A stretch of 64,000 nucleotides of DNA from Limnovirga sp038203525 (GTDB taxonomy: Bacteria > Bacteroidota > Bacteroidia > Chitinophagales > Chitinophagaceae), in NCBI GenBank assembly GCA_038203525.1, contig JBBRDW010000009.1:11869-75868 (forward strand), given 5' to 3'. Positions 43,843-52,719 of the stretch are shown one piece after another. Position numbers and translations under genes: made by a program. Under the pieces are notes generated by a model, which saw only the letters and a list, made by a program, of their open reading frames with translations, was not told where the DNA came from and searched no databases. Positions within the stretch are counted from its first letter, which is position 1; every line of letters begins with the position of its first letter.

Positions 43843-45837
43843 TTATTTTTTGGTTGAAGAATCAACAGCCGGTAAATTTTTTCCGGTACTGAATAATAAT
43901 GGCGTATTACTGCCAGCGGGTGAAACCCTTACGTAGCCTGACATTTCCTGATGTAGTGCACTGCAAAAATCGGTGCAATACATAGGGAACATGCCTACAC
44001 GGTCTGGTATCCATTTTAAGGTTTGTGTTTCGCCCGGCATTACAAGTAACTCTGCATTCAACGAACCTTTTATGGCAAAACCATGCGGCACATCCCAATC
44101 CTGCTCAAGGTTGGTTATATGAAAATAAATTTCATCACCCATCCTTGCACCTTCAATATTATCTGGGGTTAAATGAGAACGTATGGCAGTCATGTACACA
44201 TCGAGCCTGTTTCCTGTGCGAACTACTTTTGTCTGGCCCTCTCCCATTGAAACATAAGGATTGGCATTGTCTTCTATCTTAAATATTTTTACACTTTTAG
44301 GTTTAATAAGGTCGGCGGAAACTGCCTGTGCATAGTGCGGCTCACCAATGGTGGGGAAGTCTAGTATCAATTGCATTTTATCGCCGCTTATATCGTACAG
44401 TTGTGCGCTTTGTGCGAGCTCTGGTCCTGTTGGCAGGTAGCGGTCTTTTGTAATTTTATTGTATGCGATTACATACTTGGCATTTGGCTTTCTCGTATCG
44501 CCACCAGGTATAGACAAATGGCCTATAGAATAATAAGTAGGTGCACGATCCAATACTTTAAGATCTTTAATATTCCATTTTACAATTTCTGAGGATACAA
44601 AGAAAGATGTGTACGCATTGCCTTTACCATCGAATTCTGTATGCAATGGTCCAAGGCCCGGTTTTTTAACTTCACCGTATAATGCTGATTCATATTTTAC
44701 AACAGGTATTCCATCAAAATTACCAATGAAGTCTTTTGCTGCAATAGCAGCCTGCAGTTTTGTAAAACTGAACACAGGAATTAATGCTGCTAATTTACCA
44801 GAACCAACAATGTACTCGCCGGTAGGGTCAACATCGCAGCCATGTGGAGATTTGGGGCAGGGAATAAAATAGGCAATGTCAGTAAAATCTTTTATATCTA
44901 GCACTAAAACTTCCGTTTCAATTGTTGATTTTGCGCTGTGCGTTTTTTCGTCATAAAAGTTATGTGCATATTTTACACTTTGCTTTTTTGCTTTACCCTG
45001 TGCAAGATATTCTTCGGCCTTTTTCCAGTTTACAGCCATAATATAATCTTTATCTTTTTGCGAAGCATTTACTTCGAGTAAAGTATTGGCTTGCTCCGTA
45101 TTATAACAGGAGAAGAAAAACCAATCGTGTGAAGGCCCTTTACCGCCATGGCTCAAATCGAAATTTACACCTGGGCACAATAACTGAAACGCAATTTTCA
45201 TCGTGCCTGCTGTTTTATCTACACTTAAAAAACTGATGGTACCCTTAAAATTTTTCTTGTAGGTATTAATGGGTACATCGCCATTTGCATTGTCAGGTGG
45301 TATGCTAAAGCGGGTGCCCGCTACAACGTACTCCGTATTTTCAGTAATAAATGGTGAAGAGTGGTTGCCGGCGCTATTGGGTATTTCAATAATTTCCGCA
45401 GTACGGAAAGTTGTTAAATCTACCCTGGCAATGCGCGGTGTATTATTACCATTTGCAAAGATCCAGCGGCCATCAATTTCTCCGTTTGTTTGTGAAAGCT
45501 CTGTGTGGTGCAGATCGTCCCATGGTACAAAACCATGCGAAGTATTCAGCATTGGTTTTGTTTCTTCACTGTAGCCGTAACCTTTTTCAGGATCAACTGA
45601 AAAAACCGGGATAACGTGCAATAAGCGGCCGGAGGGCAAACCGTATACAGCCATTTGCCCGCTGAAACCGCCCGAAACAAAATCGTAAAACTCATCGTAT
45701 TTACCTGGTGCTACATAAACTTTTTCTGCAGCACCTGCGCTCACTGCGCTTGCAGCATTTTTTGGTTTACAACCACTCAAACTTAACAGTGCAGCAACTG
45801 TTGAGAATGCCATCCATTTTAATTGAATTGTTTTCAT
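43843..45837 (-). CDS. nosZ: Nitrous-oxide reductase, clade II type
   Basis: A 664-residue periplasmic lipoprotein-type enzyme. The signal ends in LSLSGC, so export is by Sec as in clade II, rather than the Tat route of clade I. The CuZ beta-propeller has H110-H111 in WDDLHHTE; the C-terminal cupredoxin domain carries the CuA set C621, C625, H629, M632 in CTDFCSALHQEM. It reduces N2O to N2. The start 45837 is chosen over 46044, as only it gives the lipoprotein signal. The cytochrome c gene lies upstream on the same strand but two repeat halves separate them. Confidence 0.97.
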   Translation of the reverse strand: MKTIQLKWMAFSTVAALLSLSGCKPKNAASAVSAGAAEKVYVAPGKYDEFYDFVSGGFSGQMAVYGLPSGRLLHVIPVFSVDPEKGYGYSEETKPMLNTSHGFVPWDDLHHTELSQTNGEIDGRWIFANGNNTPRIARVDLTTFRTAEIIEIPNSAGNHSSPFITENTEYVVAGTRFSIPPDNANGDVPINTYKKNFKGTISFLSVDKTAGTMKIAFQLLCPGVNFDLSHGGKGPSHDWFFFSCYNTEQANTLLEVNASQKDKDYIMAVNWKKAEEYLAQGKAKKQSVKYAHNFYDEKTHSAKSTIETEVLVLDIKDFTDIAYFIPCPKSPHGCDVDPTGEYIVGSGKLAALIPVFSFTKLQAAIAAKDFIGNFDGIPVVKYESALYGEVKKPGLGPLHTEFDGKGNAYTSFFVSSEIVKWNIKDLKVLDRAPTYYSIGHLSIPGGDTRKPNAKYVIAYNKITKDRYLPTGPELAQSAQLYDISGDKMQLILDFPTIGEPHYAQAVSADLIKPKSVKIFKIEDNANPYVSMGEGQTKVVRTGNRLDVYMTAIRSHLTPDNIEGARMGDEIYFHITNLEQDWDVPHGFAIKGSLNAELLVMPGETQTLKWIPDRVGMFPMYCTDFCSALHQEMSGYVRVSPAGSNTPLLFSTGKNLPAVDSSTKK

Positions 45838-45856
45838 GTTATATATTATTGGGGTT

Positions 45857-45915
45857 ATTTTTTGAGCCAGGCGTTTATTTCTTTGATGATCGTTCCTTGC
45901 GTCGCACACTTGTAC
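45857..45915 (+). repeat. L half-unit of the extragenic repeat
   Basis: T-run, GAGCCAGGC, then the core TTGCGTCGCACACTTGTAC at 45897-45915. Confidence 0.85.
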
Positions 45916-45992
45916 TTTATCAATAAAGGCAACAAGGCAAAGAGGCAAAGAGTTTTTCAGGCTTTTTATTTGTTTATCAGTGTTCCAAACCT

Positions 45993-46062
45993 TGAAGAGC
46001 GCGACCACCGCTTTCGGCAGAGCAAGCTGCAAGTGAAGCTTCATAGTAAAGTAAATGTTGGG
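45993..46062 (-). repeat. R half-unit with a 23-base insert
   Basis: GAGCGCGAC, insert at 46006-46028 (CACCGCTTTCGGC ... GCAAGCT), then GCAAGTGAAGC. The insert has the same position and ends as those at 24101 and 51088. The gap 45838-46119 contains this and the L half. Confidence 0.7.
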
Positions 46063-46119
46063 CTAATAATTCTTTTCATCTGAACATATGCATATCCACA
46101 CATCTGTATATCCGCGCAT

Positions 46120-46608
46120 TTATTTTACTCCATCATTTTTACGCATAAATTCGAAGAGGTTTCTTGCCTCATCATCGCTTAAACTTTGATTGGGCATACG
46201 CACCATACAAATTTCAAGCTGTGCCTGCGCTGCAGGATCTTTGGTGATCATTTCATCAGTATTGGTAACAAAGTTCATGATCCATACCGGCTCGTGGCGT
46301 GTGGTAACACCCAACCATCCGGGGCCAACCAATTTTTCGTCTGTGAGTTTGTGACAGGCAGAGCATTTTACATCGAAAACTTTTTGACCAGCATCAGCTT
46401 TTGTGGCATCTAAATGTTCACCTACATCAACAGTGGAAAATTTGCCTTCTCCACGTTTGGGATCGTAAGAAGGATTACTATGTTCGGATTCTTCATTTTG
46501 TTCGTCATTTGAAGCAGACTTATTTTCCTCTGTAGCGGAATTGCCTGCACCTCCACCGCATGCAGCCATGAAAAGACCAAAAGCACTGATGATGATAATT
46601 TTTTTCAT
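46120..46608 (-). CDS. Lipoprotein cytochrome c, putative donor to NosZ
   Basis: A 162-residue protein. The lipobox cysteine is C17 (LFMAAC), followed by an acidic Ser/Asn/Glu-rich linker of about 30 residues. A single heme c site, C82-S-A-C85-H86, has a probable axial M138 in VRMPN. It is a one-heme class I cytochrome, and in Bacteroidota nos clusters such a protein is the likely electron donor to NosZ. It starts 147 bases from the divergent Crp/Fnr gene, with a palindrome between. Confidence 0.93.
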   Translation of the reverse strand: MKKIIIISAFGLFMAACGGGAGNSATEENKSASNDEQNEESEHSNPSYDPKRGEGKFSTVDVGEHLDATKADAGQKVFDVKCSACHKLTDEKLVGPGWLGVTTRHEPVWIMNFVTNTDEMITKDPAAQAQLEICMVRMPNQSLSDDEARNLFEFMRKNDGVK

Positions 46609-46654
46609 ATTGATTTTTTTATGGATTCAAAATTGCGGCTTAAATTAGAATTTA

Positions 46655-46674
46655 TTTATGACTTAGGTCATAAA
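46655..46674. promoter_or_regulatory. Crp/Fnr-type operator palindrome
   Basis: TTTATGAC, four bases (TTAG), GTCATAAA, an 8+4+8 perfect inverted repeat in the divergent region between the cytochrome c and Crp/Fnr genes. Spacing fits the Fnr/Dnr family (half-sites separated by four). I saw no other copy in the window. Confidence 0.65.
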
Positions 46675-46755
46675 AATTAGATTTAAAAAATGATTTTAGT
46701 CAGCATTGATGTTACTTGAATCGCATTATTTCGCAAAAGACAAAAAGTTGAAATT

Positions 46756-47352
46756 ATGATTCAGCAGGATCTTCTCATAACATGGGGCGGCACTTTTAGA
46801 AAGTATCAAAAAGATCAAACGATTTTTTTTGAAGGTGATAAAGCAATGTTTTATTATGAAGTGGTAGAAGGCAGTGTGAAGATGGTAAACATCAATGCAG
46901 AAGGGAAAGAATTTATCCAGGGTATATTTAAACGTGGCGATAGTTTTGGAGAGCCGGTGCTTTTAATTGATGAGCAATATCCTGCCTTCGCTGTAGCCGA
47001 TGAAGATTGTGTGGTAATCAGAATAACAAGAGAAAATTTTATACTGCTTTTAAAAGAATACCCCGACATACACCTATCATTCACACAGGTTTTATCAAAA
47101 AGATTGTACAATAAATCAGTGATGTCGAAGGAAATATCCAGCTATGGGCCCGAACACCGGATAACTACTTTATTACAGATACTTAAAAAAAATTATGGCC
47201 TGCATAACGCGGCCCCCAGGTTAAAAATTGATTTTTCGAGACAGCAAATTGCAGGTATGACGGGGCTTAGAGTGGAAACTGTTATCCGATGCATGAAGAA
47301 GATGGAAGTAAAAAGTTTGCTGAGTATTGAAAAAGGGAAAGTATTTTTTTAA
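46756..47352 (+). CDS. Crp/Fnr-family transcriptional regulator
   Basis: A 198-residue regulator. Cyclic-nucleotide-type sensor fold at the N-terminus (FEGDKAMFYYEVVEGSVKMV; GDSFGEPVLL), then a winged helix with the recognition helix in SRQQIAGMTGLRVETVIRCM. The N-terminal Cys cluster of Fnr is absent, so an iron-sulfur oxygen sensor is unlikely; the layout fits Dnr/Nnr-type proteins that sense NO through heme, but this is inference. It probably controls the nos region through the site at 46655. The heme-copper-like gene follows after 75 bases. Confidence 0.9.
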   Translation: MIQQDLLITWGGTFRKYQKDQTIFFEGDKAMFYYEVVEGSVKMVNINAEGKEFIQGIFKRGDSFGEPVLLIDEQYPAFAVADEDCVVIRITRENFILLLKEYPDIHLSFTQVLSKRLYNKSVMSKEISSYGPEHRITTLLQILKKNYGLHNAAPRLKIDFSRQQIAGMTGLRVETVIRCMKKMEVKSLLSIEKGKVFF

Positions 47353-47427
47353 GCTAAAATTTCCTTAGCGTATCTGTGTGATCCTGCTCATTATTAAAAT
47401 TGTGATATATCTTTTACTTTTTAAAAT

Positions 47428-48663
47428 ATGAATGATAAAATTACCTTCTTCCATAAATGGATAAAAATTTCACTTGCCAATTTTTTGGTGGTTGCACTGG
47501 TGGGTGTGCTGTTAAGATATAAGATTAACTTTCCACTTCCGCTGCTCAATTATAAATTTCTGCTGCATGCACATTCTCATTTTGCTTTTGCAGGTTGGGT
47601 AACACAGGTGTTAATGGTGCTAATTGTGCAGTACCTATACCAGCACAATGAAAACATAAACTTGAGCAAATACAAGCAGGTTTTCATTTGGAATTTTGTT
47701 ACTGCTTATGGCATGCTGTTTTCTTTTCCATTTCAGGGTTATGCATTGTTCTCCATTATTTTTTCAACATTGTCTGTTTTTGTTTCTTATTTTTTTATTG
47801 CATTTGTTTGGAAAGACCTGAAACATTTTGCTGATGCAGGTTACAGCAAAGCATGGATAAAAGCATCGTTGCTTTTGTATGCCATATCTTCATTCGGTCC
47901 TTTTTCACTTGCCTATCTTATGACCAACCATATCTCGGGACAAAATTTATATTTTGGTTCCGTTTATTTCTTCCTGCATTTTCAATACAACGGCTGGTTC
48001 CTGTTTGCATGCTTTGGATTATTTTTCAGCTATCTGCAAAAGGCAGGCTTTGCGCATACCGCATTGTATAGCAAAAAAATATTTACTGTTTTATTTATTA
48101 CCTGCTTCCCTGCTTATCTTTTATCAACCATGTGGATGGATATGCCAATTGCCCTGCGCATTATTGCAACGGCTGCTGCTATTTTTCAACTGGTTTCCCT
48201 CTGGTATATGTTTAAACTTTACGCTGCCACAAAAAAGCTACTGGCATACTACCTAAATACACTTTCAAAGAATTTATGGACGATGGTTTTTATTGCTTTT
48301 GTAATAAAATTGCTGTTGCAATCCCTCAGTACCATTCCATCTTTAAGCCAGTATGCATTTGGTTTCAGGCCCGTGGTAATTGGTTATCTTCATTTATCTT
48401 TTTTAGGAATTATTACCTTTTTTGTTTTGGGTTATATTAATCAAAGCATGGCACTTTCGCGCAAAGGTGTTTATATTTTTGCTGCTGCTGTGCTTATAAC
48501 AGAAATCACTTTAATGCTTCAGGGTTTTGAAGCCATTGGATTTAGTGTACTGCCCTATGCCAATTATATTTTGTTTGCGGCCGCAATAGCCATGTTTTCA
48601 GGGCTGGCTTTTATTGTCGCAAAAAAGAAGCGGATTAATGAAGATCTTCCCAATATTTTTTAA
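47428..48663 (+). CDS. Heme-copper-oxidase-like membrane protein of unknown function
   Basis: A 411-residue protein with 11-12 membrane segments. His-rich spots resemble heme ligands in the oxidase I/NorB superfamily: HAHSHFAFAGW (segment 2), FLHFQYNGWFLFACFG (segment 6) and GYLHLSFLGIITFFVLGY (segment 10). The complete set of CuB and heme b3 ligands is not visible, so it is not a normal oxidase or NO reductase. It follows the Crp/Fnr gene on the same strand, beside the nos genes. NnrS-like heme/copper proteins are another possibility. Likely role in NO or N2O metabolism; not shown. Confidence 0.65.
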   Translation: MNDKITFFHKWIKISLANFLVVALVGVLLRYKINFPLPLLNYKFLLHAHSHFAFAGWVTQVLMVLIVQYLYQHNENINLSKYKQVFIWNFVTAYGMLFSFPFQGYALFSIIFSTLSVFVSYFFIAFVWKDLKHFADAGYSKAWIKASLLLYAISSFGPFSLAYLMTNHISGQNLYFGSVYFFLHFQYNGWFLFACFGLFFSYLQKAGFAHTALYSKKIFTVLFITCFPAYLLSTMWMDMPIALRIIATAAAIFQLVSLWYMFKLYAATKKLLAYYLNTLSKNLWTMVFIAFVIKLLLQSLSTIPSLSQYAFGFRPVVIGYLHLSFLGIITFFVLGYINQSMALSRKGVYIFAAAVLITEITLMLQGFEAIGFSVLPYANYILFAAAIAMFSGLAFIVAKKKRINEDLPNIF

Positions 48664-48722
48664 ACAGCGTTATCAGGCGGTTCCGCTAACACAACGTGAT
48701 CACTGATGCTATAAATTCCTCT

Positions 48723-48780
48723 GTACAAGAGTGCGACGCAACAATACTTCATTGAAATACTTAGGCTGGGTACCAAAAAA
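48723..48780 (-). repeat. R half-unit of the extragenic repeat
   Basis: GTACAAGAGTGCGACGCAAC, then the outer end AGGCTGGGTACCAAAAAA. Confidence 0.85.
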
Positions 48781-48906
48781 CTAAATGCAACTTACATAAT
48801 TGGTGATGAATTTATTGGTGCAGGCAATATTTTATAGATTTTTATTCTTAATCACCGCCGCCATAAGCCGCTAAATTGCCGAACTTGCACTTTTTAATTT
48901 AACACC

Positions 48907-49974
48907 ATGAATGCATCACTCTTTCTGCCAATTACAATTAGAAGCATAACAATAAAAAACCGTATTACAGTTTCACCCATGTGCGAATATTCTGCCGTAG
49001 ACGGATTTGCAAACGACTGGCATCTTGTTCATTTGGGCAGCCGGGCTTCAGGCGGGGCAGGGTTGATTATTAGTGAAGCTGTCGCTGTATCTTCCGAAGG
49101 CAGAATAACACCCAATGATTTGGGATTGTGGAAAGATGAGCAGGTGCATTTTCTGAAAAGAATAACGGAGTTTATTGAATCTCAGGGCGCAGTGCCCGGT
49201 ACTCAGTTGGCGCATGCCGGGCGCAAAGCTAGTCATACCGCGCCATGGCAGGGCAATGCACCGTTAACGGTAAATGAAGGAGCCTGGCAAACAGTAGCTC
49301 CGTCTGCAATTGTTTTTAAAGAACACGATTCAGTTCCCAACGCTTTAAATGAAGAAGGCATTTTTGAAGTGATAGCCGATTTTAAATCAGCCGCTGCAAG
49401 GGCGTTAAAAGCGGGTTTTAAAATAATTGAAATTCATGCCGCACATGGCTACCTTATCAATAGCTTTTTGTCGCCATTAAGTAATACGCGAAGTGATGAC
49501 TGGGGTGGATCCTTTGAAAACCGCATAAGGTTGCTTGTAAAAATAGTTGAAGCGGTGCGCACCGAATGGCCGGCAGCATATCCGCTCTTTGTGCGTATTT
49601 CAGCAACAGACTGGGCCGAAGGTGGCTGGACGATGGAAGACTCCGTGGGTTTGGCGGCTATCTTAAAAAACAAGGAGGTTGATCTTATTGATTGCTCAAG
49701 TGGCGGAAATGTTTATGGGGTAAAAATTCCTGTGGGGCCATTGTACCAAACCGATTTTGCCGCTAAAATAAAAAAGGAAACTGGCATTCTAACCGGTGCC
49801 GTCGGCATGATCAACACTGCAAGGGAGGCCGAGTCTATAATCAGAAGCGGTCAGGCAGATATTGTTTTACTTGCACGGCAGCTGTTGCGCGACCCATATT
49901 TTCCTCTCCACGCCGCAAAAGAATTGGGTGTAGATGTAAGCTGGCCTAATCAATACTTGCGGGCAAAACAATAA
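48907..49974 (+). CDS. NADH:flavin oxidoreductase, YqjM-type Old Yellow Enzyme
   Basis: A 355-residue FMN protein. It has ITVSPMCEYSAVDGFANDWHL, the YqjM-type N-terminus with the active-site Cys (SPMC), the histidine pair HAGRKASH, and EIHAAHGYLINSFLSPLSNTRSDDWGGSFENR, the family core. LLARQLLRDPYFPLHAA closes the FMN phosphate site. It reduces activated C=C bonds with NADPH. Monocistronic between an R half and an L half. Confidence 0.93.
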   Translation: MNASLFLPITIRSITIKNRITVSPMCEYSAVDGFANDWHLVHLGSRASGGAGLIISEAVAVSSEGRITPNDLGLWKDEQVHFLKRITEFIESQGAVPGTQLAHAGRKASHTAPWQGNAPLTVNEGAWQTVAPSAIVFKEHDSVPNALNEEGIFEVIADFKSAAARALKAGFKIIEIHAAHGYLINSFLSPLSNTRSDDWGGSFENRIRLLVKIVEAVRTEWPAAYPLFVRISATDWAEGGWTMEDSVGLAAILKNKEVDLIDCSSGGNVYGVKIPVGPLYQTDFAAKIKKETGILTGAVGMINTAREAESIIRSGQADIVLLARQLLRDPYFPLHAAKELGVDVSWPNQYLRAKQ

Positions 49975-49986
49975 ATTTTAAAGAAA

Positions 49987-50043
49987 TTTTTTGGGCCCGG
50001 CAAATGTAAACATGGCATCGCCTGTTGCGTCGCACGCTTGTAC
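49987..50043 (+). repeat. L half-unit of the extragenic repeat
   Basis: T-run, GGGCCCGGC, GGCATCGCC, core TTGCGTCGCACGCTTGTAC at 50025-50043. Confidence 0.85.
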
Positions 50044-50260
50044 TGAATAAATAATGGCAGCTTACAGAGATCACTGTGTGTAAGCCTGCTTTTGGGCTAA
50101 AAACCATTCATTTTCCTTAATGGTATACTTTTTAAAACATACTCCCTTTAAACAGCACAATTCCCGTTTTTCTAAAAAAAACTGCCCAACTTTACTGTGC
50201 AACTTATTTAATTTGCTCATAAGAAATACCTGATTTACGGCCCCATTTAAAAATTAAATT

Positions 50261-50905
50261 ATGCACGTAAAAAAAGTTTATTCATTAACTACCCTCATTG
50301 TTTTGACAGGATTTATTCTTGTATTGACAGCATGCAAGAATAATAAGGATGATGGTAAAGAAACCGATATAACAGACACTGCAACTATGGAGCCATCCAT
50401 ATTTATCCGATCAGAAGACAGCGCAGTTGTTTTTACCAACAAAGCTGATGACTGGATCTCTAAGTCTTTGCATAACAGCGCATGGAACTGGAGCAGGTTT
50501 CAGCTTGCTGAGTTCTGGTACGAAGACAGTTTACAAAAAGATCCATACGAAGAAAGTAAGAAATTTTACAGTGATTTTGCACCACTCCTAAAATGGTCGC
50601 CCGACAGTAGCTATATATTAGATTTGGGCACTATTGGCACAATGATTATTAAGGATAAATTTGGTAAACCCTACATTGCAGACGGGGATATAGATACAGA
50701 GATTTCGATGCGTTACCCAAAAACAGAAATGAAGTCACGCATACTTTATTTTGGCTCAACCTATTCGCTTATCGATGCAAAATGGTTAGACAAAGAACAG
50801 GTGGCAATTTTAGCTTCGGTCTTATCAAACGGCCCGCAGGCCGATACGTTGCTTTGGGTAATTAACGCAAAAGAAAACTATTTTAGAAAATACAAATGGA
50901 AATAA
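50261..50905 (+). CDS. Hypothetical lipoprotein
   Basis: A 214-residue lipoprotein. The signal ends in the lipobox VLTAC, then an Asp/Lys-rich linker. Aromatic-rich body (SAWNWSRFQLAEFWYEDSL, WSPDSSYILDLGT) ends in ENYFRKYKWK. No domain recognised. The gap upstream (49975-50260) holds the L half only. Confidence 0.75.
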   Translation: MHVKKVYSLTTLIVLTGFILVLTACKNNKDDGKETDITDTATMEPSIFIRSEDSAVVFTNKADDWISKSLHNSAWNWSRFQLAEFWYEDSLQKDPYEESKKFYSDFAPLLKWSPDSSYILDLGTIGTMIIKDKFGKPYIADGDIDTEISMRYPKTEMKSRILYFGSTYSLIDAKWLDKEQVAILASVLSNGPQADTLLWVINAKENYFRKYKWK

Positions 50906-51075
50906 GCTGGAGTTTGATCATGAAATAAAAATAAGATGCCCGACAATTATACCACAAATATGCATCCTTAGATCACACACTTCTATTTTCGTAATTTTGG
51001 CCAAACCTAAACAGTCGACCCCAACCGCAGATAATCCAATGTTGACGGTTAGCGTTCAGCTGTGGACAAGACACT

Positions 51076-51152
51076 GAAGCGTGCGACCCCGCCAAAGACG
51101 GGGCAAGCTGCAAGTGAATCCAAATTCGTATTCAGGTGTGTGGCTCATAAAT
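51076..51152 (-). repeat. R half-unit with a 22-base insert
   Basis: GAAGCGTGCGAC, insert 51088-51109 (CCCGCC AAAGA CGGGGC AAGCT), then GCAAGTGAATCC and an outer end TGTGGCTCATAAA. The insert forms a strong small hairpin (CCCCG/CGGGG). Confidence 0.75.
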
Positions 51153-51168
51153 ACCCTTGTACAACCTT

Positions 51169-51200
51169 AACTGAAAACTGCAAACTCCAAACTGTAAACT
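51169..51200 (+). repeat. AACTG-rich tract upstream of rimO
   Basis: AACTGAAAACTGCAAACTCC then AAACTGTAAACT. It is of the same family as the tracts flanking the four-helix-bundle gene at 12.1-12.5 kb. Confidence 0.6.
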
Positions 51201-51203
51201 CTT

Positions 51204-51211
51204 TACCTTCG
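51204..51211 (+). promoter_or_regulatory. -7 box of rimO
   Basis: TACCTTCG, a TAnnTTcG variant, ten bases before the ATG. Confidence 0.4.
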
Positions 51212-51221
51212 CGCCTTAATT

Positions 51222-52529
51222 ATGAAGTCAAGAACATTACAAAAAGACAGGGTAAACATTATAACCCTTGGCTGCAGCAAGAACCTGGTGGATAGTGAAG
51301 TGCTAAGCGGTCAGTTGCGTGCAAACGATATTGATGTGGTGCATGAGAATGGCAAACTGGATCATAACATTGTGGTGGTGAACACCTGCGGCTTTATTGA
51401 TAAAGCAAAGGAAGAGAGCGTGAACACGATTCTGGAACAGGTGGCCCTGAAGAAAAAAGGAAGGTTGGATAAGGTTTATGTTACCGGTTGTTTAAGCGAA
51501 CGTTATCGCGGCGACTTGGAAGCCGAGATACCCGAAGTAGATGCCTGGTTTGGCACGCTTGAACTGCCGCTGATACTAAAACAGTTTGATGCGGACTATA
51601 AAACCGAGCTACTTGGTGAGCGTATGTTAAGCACGCCCAGGCATTATGCGTACTTAAAAATAAGTGAAGGCTGCAACCGTACCTGTGCGTTTTGCGCCAT
51701 CCCGTTGATGCGCGGCAAGCATGTTAGCCGCACAATGGAAAGCCTGGTGCAAGAAGCGGAAAGCCTCGTAAAAAAAGGTGTAAAAGAGATTATGCTGATA
51801 GCGCAGGAACTAACTTACTATGGACTTGATTTGTACAAAAAACGCATGCTCGACGAATTGCTCAAAAAGCTTGCCGATGTAAAAGATTTGGAGTGGATTC
51901 GTCTGCATTATGCTTACCCAAATAAATTTCCACTGGAAGTGTTAGATGTAATGCGTGAACGCAAAAATATTTGCAACTACCTTGATATGCCTTTGCAGCA
52001 CGCCAGCAACAATATGCTGCTGGCCATGAAACGCCAAAGTACAAGAGCTGAAATAGAAGAACTTATAGTATCTATCCGCGAAAAAAATCCCGGTATTTGT
52101 TTGCGTACAACTTTGATCGCAGGTTTTCCCGGCGAAACGCTGGAAGATGTGGAAGAGCTTAAAGATTTTCTTATTCGTATGCGCTTTGACCGTGTGGGTA
52201 TTTTTACTTACAGTCATGAAGAGGGCACGAGTGGTTACGATTTGATTGATAACGTGCCCGCAGCCGAAAAGCAACGCCGCGCCGAGGAAATAATGGAACT
52301 GCAGCAGGAAATAAGTTACGAGAAGAACCAGGAAAAAATTGGACAAACCTTTAAAGTAATCATCGATAAAAAAGAAGCCGGCCGCTGGCTTGGCCGCACA
52401 GAATTTGATAGTGTTGAAGTAGATAATGAAGTAGTAATTCATTCCACAAAAAAATTAATCATCGGCGATTTTGTAAATGTGAAAATTACCAAAGCTTACG
52501 ATTACGATTTGGAAGGGGAGGTGGTTTAA
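51222..52529 (+). CDS. rimO: Ribosomal protein S12 methylthiotransferase
   Basis: A 435-residue radical SAM enzyme. N-terminal UPF0004 domain with C18 (TLGCSKNLVDSE), C56 and C90, the second Fe-S cluster ligands; radical SAM site C151-N-R-T-C155-A-F-C158; C-terminal TRAM domain after about 370. The LGCSKN motif and EGCNRTCAFCAIP mark RimO rather than MiaB or MtaB. It adds a methylthio group to Asp of S12. The paralogue mtaB lies 520 bases beyond its stop, convergent, with the small YciI-like gene between. Confidence 0.96.
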   Translation: MKSRTLQKDRVNIITLGCSKNLVDSEVLSGQLRANDIDVVHENGKLDHNIVVVNTCGFIDKAKEESVNTILEQVALKKKGRLDKVYVTGCLSERYRGDLEAEIPEVDAWFGTLELPLILKQFDADYKTELLGERMLSTPRHYAYLKISEGCNRTCAFCAIPLMRGKHVSRTMESLVQEAESLVKKGVKEIMLIAQELTYYGLDLYKKRMLDELLKKLADVKDLEWIRLHYAYPNKFPLEVLDVMRERKNICNYLDMPLQHASNNMLLAMKRQSTRAEIEELIVSIREKNPGICLRTTLIAGFPGETLEDVEELKDFLIRMRFDRVGIFTYSHEEGTSGYDLIDNVPAAEKQRRAEEIMELQQEISYEKNQEKIGQTFKVIIDKKEAGRWLGRTEFDSVEVDNEVVIHSTKKLIIGDFVNVKITKAYDYDLEGEVV

Positions 52530-52569
52530 ACAGATTACAGTTGCCTGTTTATAGTTTTGGGTTGAATTC

Positions 52570-52715
52570 TTTTTTGGCCAGGCTTTCGAATATGAATGGA
52601 GCATTCGTTGCGTCGCACACTTATGGTTTCTGAATATTGCTGAGCAGTGTTATGTTGTACAAGCGTGCGACGCAACGGAGGCCTGAAACTGGATGTTCAG
52701 TTTGGCCCAAAAATA
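52570..52715. repeat. Extragenic repeat, compact complete L-R unit
   Basis: L half: T-run, GGCCAGGC, core TTGCGTCGCACACTTATGG at 52608-52626. R half: GTACAAGCGTGCGACGCAAC at 52657-52676, then GAGGCC and TTTGGCCCAAAAATAAAA. The shortest full unit in the window, about 145 bases. Confidence 0.9.
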
Positions 52716-52719
52716 AAAA

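Noticed and set aside
45838..46044. N-terminal extension of NosZ
   Set aside because: It would hide the lipoprotein signal and is translated from repeat sequence.
47375..47391. Crp-like site TGTGATCCTGCTCA before the heme-copper-like gene
   Set aside because: Only one half-site is good; too weak to list.
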